Assembly (NCBI GenBank): GCA_950063125.1
Contig: CATLZI010000011.1
Location: 1 to 17,083 of the forward strand
DNA: 17,083 nt
Direction: 5' to 3'
From: an uncultured Porticoccus sp.
GTDB lineage: Bacteria; Pseudomonadota; Gammaproteobacteria; Pseudomonadales; Porticoccaceae
The translations under genes and the position numbers were made by a program. The notes under the pieces are model-generated. The model ran no database searches, had not been told where the DNA came from, and saw only the letters and a program-made list of their open reading frames with translations. Shown in pieces: positions 14,972 to 17,083 of this stretch (positions within the stretch are counted from its first letter, which is position 1; every line of letters starts with the position of its first letter).

Positions 14972-16174
14972 ATGCGTTTATCCAGTGTACAAATCTTTCA
15001 GCAGGGAATTTCGGGAATACTTGATCAGCAGAGCAAGTTGGCCAAAACGGAACAACAGCTGGCCACGGGCAAGCGTATCCAGGTTCCTTCAGATGATCCG
15101 GTAGCGGCTGTGCAGATTTTGAATCTCAATGAAGATATGGCGTTGCTGGATCAGTATCAGCGCAATGGTAATTTGGCCGAGGGGCAGCTGGCACTGGAAG
15201 ATACGGTGCTTGCCAATGTGGGCAATGTGCTGCAACGGGTCAGGGAGTTGGTGGTTCAGGCCAACAATGCCTCCCAGTCCGTTGAAACCCGCCGCAGTGC
15301 GAGTGTGGAAATAGAAGGGTTGCTTGAACAGCTCCAGTCGCTGGCCAATACCCGAGACTCGGAAGGTGAATATATTTTTGCCGGGTTTCAGGCCGACGCA
15401 GTGCCGTTTACCCGGCAAAACGGTCAGTACGCCTACCAGGGTGATGATGGTCAACGATTCCTGCAGTTGGGCAAGTCGTCCCAGTTGGCGGTAAGGGATT
15501 CCGGGTTTAATGTCTTTATGGCTGTGCCCACCGGTAATGGCCGCTTTGATGTTAGGCCTGACGCCGCCAATGCCGGCACAGGAGTAATTGGCAGTGCCAC
15601 GGTTGACGGCAGTTTTGTTCGGGATACCTATTCAATCACTTTCAGTCAGGCGCTTCCCGGTGATCCGGTGACATATGAAGTGCGGGATTCCTCCAATGCC
15701 CTGTTGGCCAGCGGTAACTACGAGGAGGGTGACGAAATCAATTTTGCCGGAGCCAGCATTCAGGTTGGCGGTCTCCCTGTCGATGGTGATCGTTTTGAGG
15801 TTTCCCCCGCTGCCCGTGAAGGCATGTTTGCCAGCATTCAGGCTATTGCAGATTCTCTGGCCAGTGCGGTTGATTCCCCCGCAGGGGTGGCTTCGGTCAA
15901 CAACGCCATGGGCCGTGGATTGAACAATCTCGATCAGGCCATTAGTCACATGCTGGCAGTTAGAGCTGACGTGGGCGTTCGCCTGAATCAGGTGGAAAAT
16001 CAGCAGTCACTGAATGAGGATTTTAATCTGCAATTGGAGCAGACCCTTTCCAGTGTGCAGGACCTCGATTACGCGCAGGCCATCAGTGAACTTAACCTGC
16101 AGCTAACCGCATTGCAGGCTGCCCAGCAGGCTTATGTGAAAGTCCAGGGGTTATCCCTGTTTAATTATCTGTAA
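14972..16174 (+). CDS. flgL: Hook-filament junction protein 3, FlgL
   Basis: FlgL joins FlgK to the flagellin filament and is chaperoned by FlgN. The 400-residue product begins MRLSSVQIFQQGISGILDQQ, has the flagellin-like ATGKRIQVPSDDPVAAVQI segment and ends with QDLDYAQAISELNLQLTALQ followed by YVKVQGLSLFNYL, as in the family. The insert between (about 140-290) is beta-rich. A GTG at 14960 directly after the flgK stop is in frame, but AGGTGG at 14958-14963 makes the ATG at 14972 the natural start. It is the last gene of the flgB operon. I see no convincing terminator after it. Confidence 0.96.
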   Translation: MRLSSVQIFQQGISGILDQQSKLAKTEQQLATGKRIQVPSDDPVAAVQILNLNEDMALLDQYQRNGNLAEGQLALEDTVLANVGNVLQRVRELVVQANNASQSVETRRSASVEIEGLLEQLQSLANTRDSEGEYIFAGFQADAVPFTRQNGQYAYQGDDGQRFLQLGKSSQLAVRDSGFNVFMAVPTGNGRFDVRPDAANAGTGVIGSATVDGSFVRDTYSITFSQALPGDPVTYEVRDSSNALLASGNYEEGDEINFAGASIQVGGLPVDGDRFEVSPAAREGMFASIQAIADSLASAVDSPAGVASVNNAMGRGLNNLDQAISHMLAVRADVGVRLNQVENQQSLNEDFNLQLEQTLSSVQDLDYAQAISELNLQLTALQAAQQAYVKVQGLSLFNYL

Positions 16175-16321
16175 TAGCCCCATCTTGTTTGTTTTCCTTT
16201 TAGGCCAGGTAATTGCTGTGTTGGCAATACTGCTTTGTCCGCCTTCTTTTGTGAGAGGCATCACATTTTGTTGCTTGAACTGTAGAGGTCGTCACACTTT
16301 CTTCTTTAAATCAATGGATTG

Positions 16322-16341
16322 AAAAAAAATTCTAAAAAAAA
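16322..16341 (+). promoter_or_regulatory. Twin A8 tracts, possible UP element of the fliC promoter
   Basis: Two runs of eight A (16322-16329 and 16334-16341) lie directly before the -35 box of the flagellin promoter, 12 bases apart. The position corresponds to about -55 to -36, where UP elements contact the RNA polymerase alpha subunit. The runs are seen directly; the function is inferred. Confidence 0.5.
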
Positions 16342-16343
16342 GC

Positions 16344-16370
16344 TAAAGAACTTTCCTCGTCGGTCGATAT
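16344..16370 (+). promoter_or_regulatory. Sigma-28 (FliA) promoter for fliC
   Basis: TAAA (16344-16347), exactly 15 bases, and GTCGATAT (16363-16370) match the sigma-28 consensus TAAA-N15-GCCGATAA, with six of eight bases in the -10 box. Transcription would start near 16377, giving a leader of about 110 bases. Its likeness to the flgM site in this window strengthens both calls. Confidence 0.82.
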
Positions 16371-16486
16371 ACAGATTATCGATCGCAACGTATCCGTCGT
16401 CGATGAGAGATTCCAGCGTCGAAGAAACAGCCGTCTGAAAGGTCTTGACCTGCCAAACGGAAAGGAAAACAAAGAGGAAAATAGTT

Positions 16487-17083
16487 ATGGCACAGGTAAT
16501 CAATACCAATATCGCTTCGCTAACAGCGCAGCGCAACCTGAATTCATCCCAGGGTGATTTGAGCACAGCACTGCAACGCCTCTCTTCTGGCTTGCGTATT
16601 AACAGCGCAAAAGATGATGCTGCGGGGTTGGCAATTTCTGAGCGTTTTACTACCCAGATCCGGGGCCTGAACCAGGCTGCCCGCAATGCCAACGATGGGA
16701 TATCTCTCTCACAGACGGCTGAAGGTGATTTGTCGCAGATCACCAATAACCTGCAACGTATTCGCGAGTTGTCCGTGCAATCTGCCAACGCCACTAACAG
16801 CTCAAGCGACCGCGCTGCCCTTCAAGCCGAAGTTGCCGAACTGGTCGCTGAAATTGACCGGGTGGCATCAACCAGTTCCTTTAATGGCGTCAAGCTGCTG
16901 AATGGATCTTTTGCTTCACAGGTTTTTCAGGTGGGTGCCAATGCTGGGGAGACTGTCAGTATTTCCAGTATAACCAGTGCACGAACCTCATCGCTTGGTC
17001 AATCGACTGGTGCCAATATGGCGGCACCGGGAACAGCGGTACAGGCAGGCTTTGCCGATGGTGATCTGACTGTCAATGGCTTT
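16487..17083 (+). CDS. fliC: Flagellin FliC, N-terminal part (3' end outside window)
   Basis: Flagellin is the filament subunit, secreted through the hook and polymerised under the FliD cap. The 199 visible codons form the D0/D1 region: [20 protein letters not shown], then [40 protein letters not shown] and [16 protein letters not shown]. The start of the variable domain follows ([13 protein letters not shown], then [10 protein letters not shown]). The frame has no stop to the window edge. AGAGGA at 16473-16478 stands eight bases before the ATG. It has its own sigma-28 promoter and belongs to the last tier of flagellar genes. Whether further flagellin copies follow cannot be seen. Confidence 0.97.
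   Translation, partial: MAQVINTNIASLTAQRNLNSSQGDLSTALQRLSSGLRINSAKDDAAGLAISERFTTQIRGLNQAARNANDGISLSQTAEGDLSQITNNLQRIRELSVQSANATNSSSDRAALQAEVAELVAEIDRVASTSSFNGVKLLNGSFASQVFQVGANAGETVSISSITSARTSSLGQSTGANMAAPGTAVQAGFADGDLTVNGF

Larger units (their letters stand above)
16175..16486 (+). other. Non-coding region between flgL and fliC
   Basis: This 312-base stretch has no plausible gene on either strand. Its left 145 bases are T-rich with no strong hairpin plus T-run. It then holds two A-tracts, the sigma-28 promoter and a leader of about 110 bases in front of fliC. The leader contains three GGA triplets (16459, 16464 and 16476); the last is in the ribosome site. Confidence 0.8.

Noticed and set aside
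16207..16226. Hairpin after flgL as an intrinsic terminator
   Set aside because: The ATTGC/GCAAT stem is only five base pairs and no T-run follows it directly.

Overview
The window is a chromosomal segment from a Gram-negative, polar-flagellum-type gammaproteobacterium. The evidence is a divergent flgA / flgB arrangement with sigma-54-like promoters, a flgA-flgM-flgN-flgZ block as in Pseudomonas and relatives, a two-domain FlgJ with a glucosaminidase domain, and genes for both P- and L-rings. The exact genus cannot be read from the sequence; a marine Pseudomonas/Cellvibrio-like lineage is a guess.

Layout. Bases 1-1357 (+) hold a PanC-like pantoate--beta-alanine ligase, whose reading frame enters from outside the window through a repetitive Glu-rich stretch, and panD, a complete aspartate 1-decarboxylase. 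Bases 1544-3170 (-) hold a small PilZ-like protein with weak motifs and a GAF-like/GGDEF diguanylate cyclase with its own sigma-70-like promoter. Bases 3350-5645 (-) hold flgA, flgM, flgN and a YcgR/FlgZ-type c-di-GMP receptor. Bases 5646-5847 form a divergent control region with two perfect inverted repeats flanked by sigma-54-like promoters. Bases 5848-16174 (+) hold flgBCDEFGHIJKL in canonical order with short gaps. Bases 16175-16486 are non-coding and carry the fliC promoter. From 16487 the flagellin gene runs off the right edge. The gaps at 1358-1543, 2072-2231 and 3286-3349 show nothing I can name.

How the genes work together. flgB-flgL encode the rod (B, C, F, G), hook cap (D), hook (E), L-ring (H), P-ring (I), rod cap/muramidase (J) and hook-filament junctions (K, L). 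FlgA is the periplasmic chaperone of the P-ring. FlgM holds sigma-28 until the hook is finished, and FlgN chaperones FlgK and FlgL. The promoters fit a tiered cascade: sigma-54-like sites in front of flgA and flgB, and sigma-28-like sites (TAAA-N15-GCCGATAA type) in front of flgM and fliC. The GGDEF enzyme and the FlgZ-type receptor provide a c-di-GMP link to motility.

The most notable anomaly is in flgI. Its frame is broken near 11684-11689 at a five-G run, and about nine conserved residues expected there are missing, which fits a net 28-base deletion. The second is the PanC homologue: an acidic N-terminal repeat plus substitutions in three normally conserved active-site motifs. I did not find a previously undescribed multi-gene system; this is otherwise an orderly flagellar locus.
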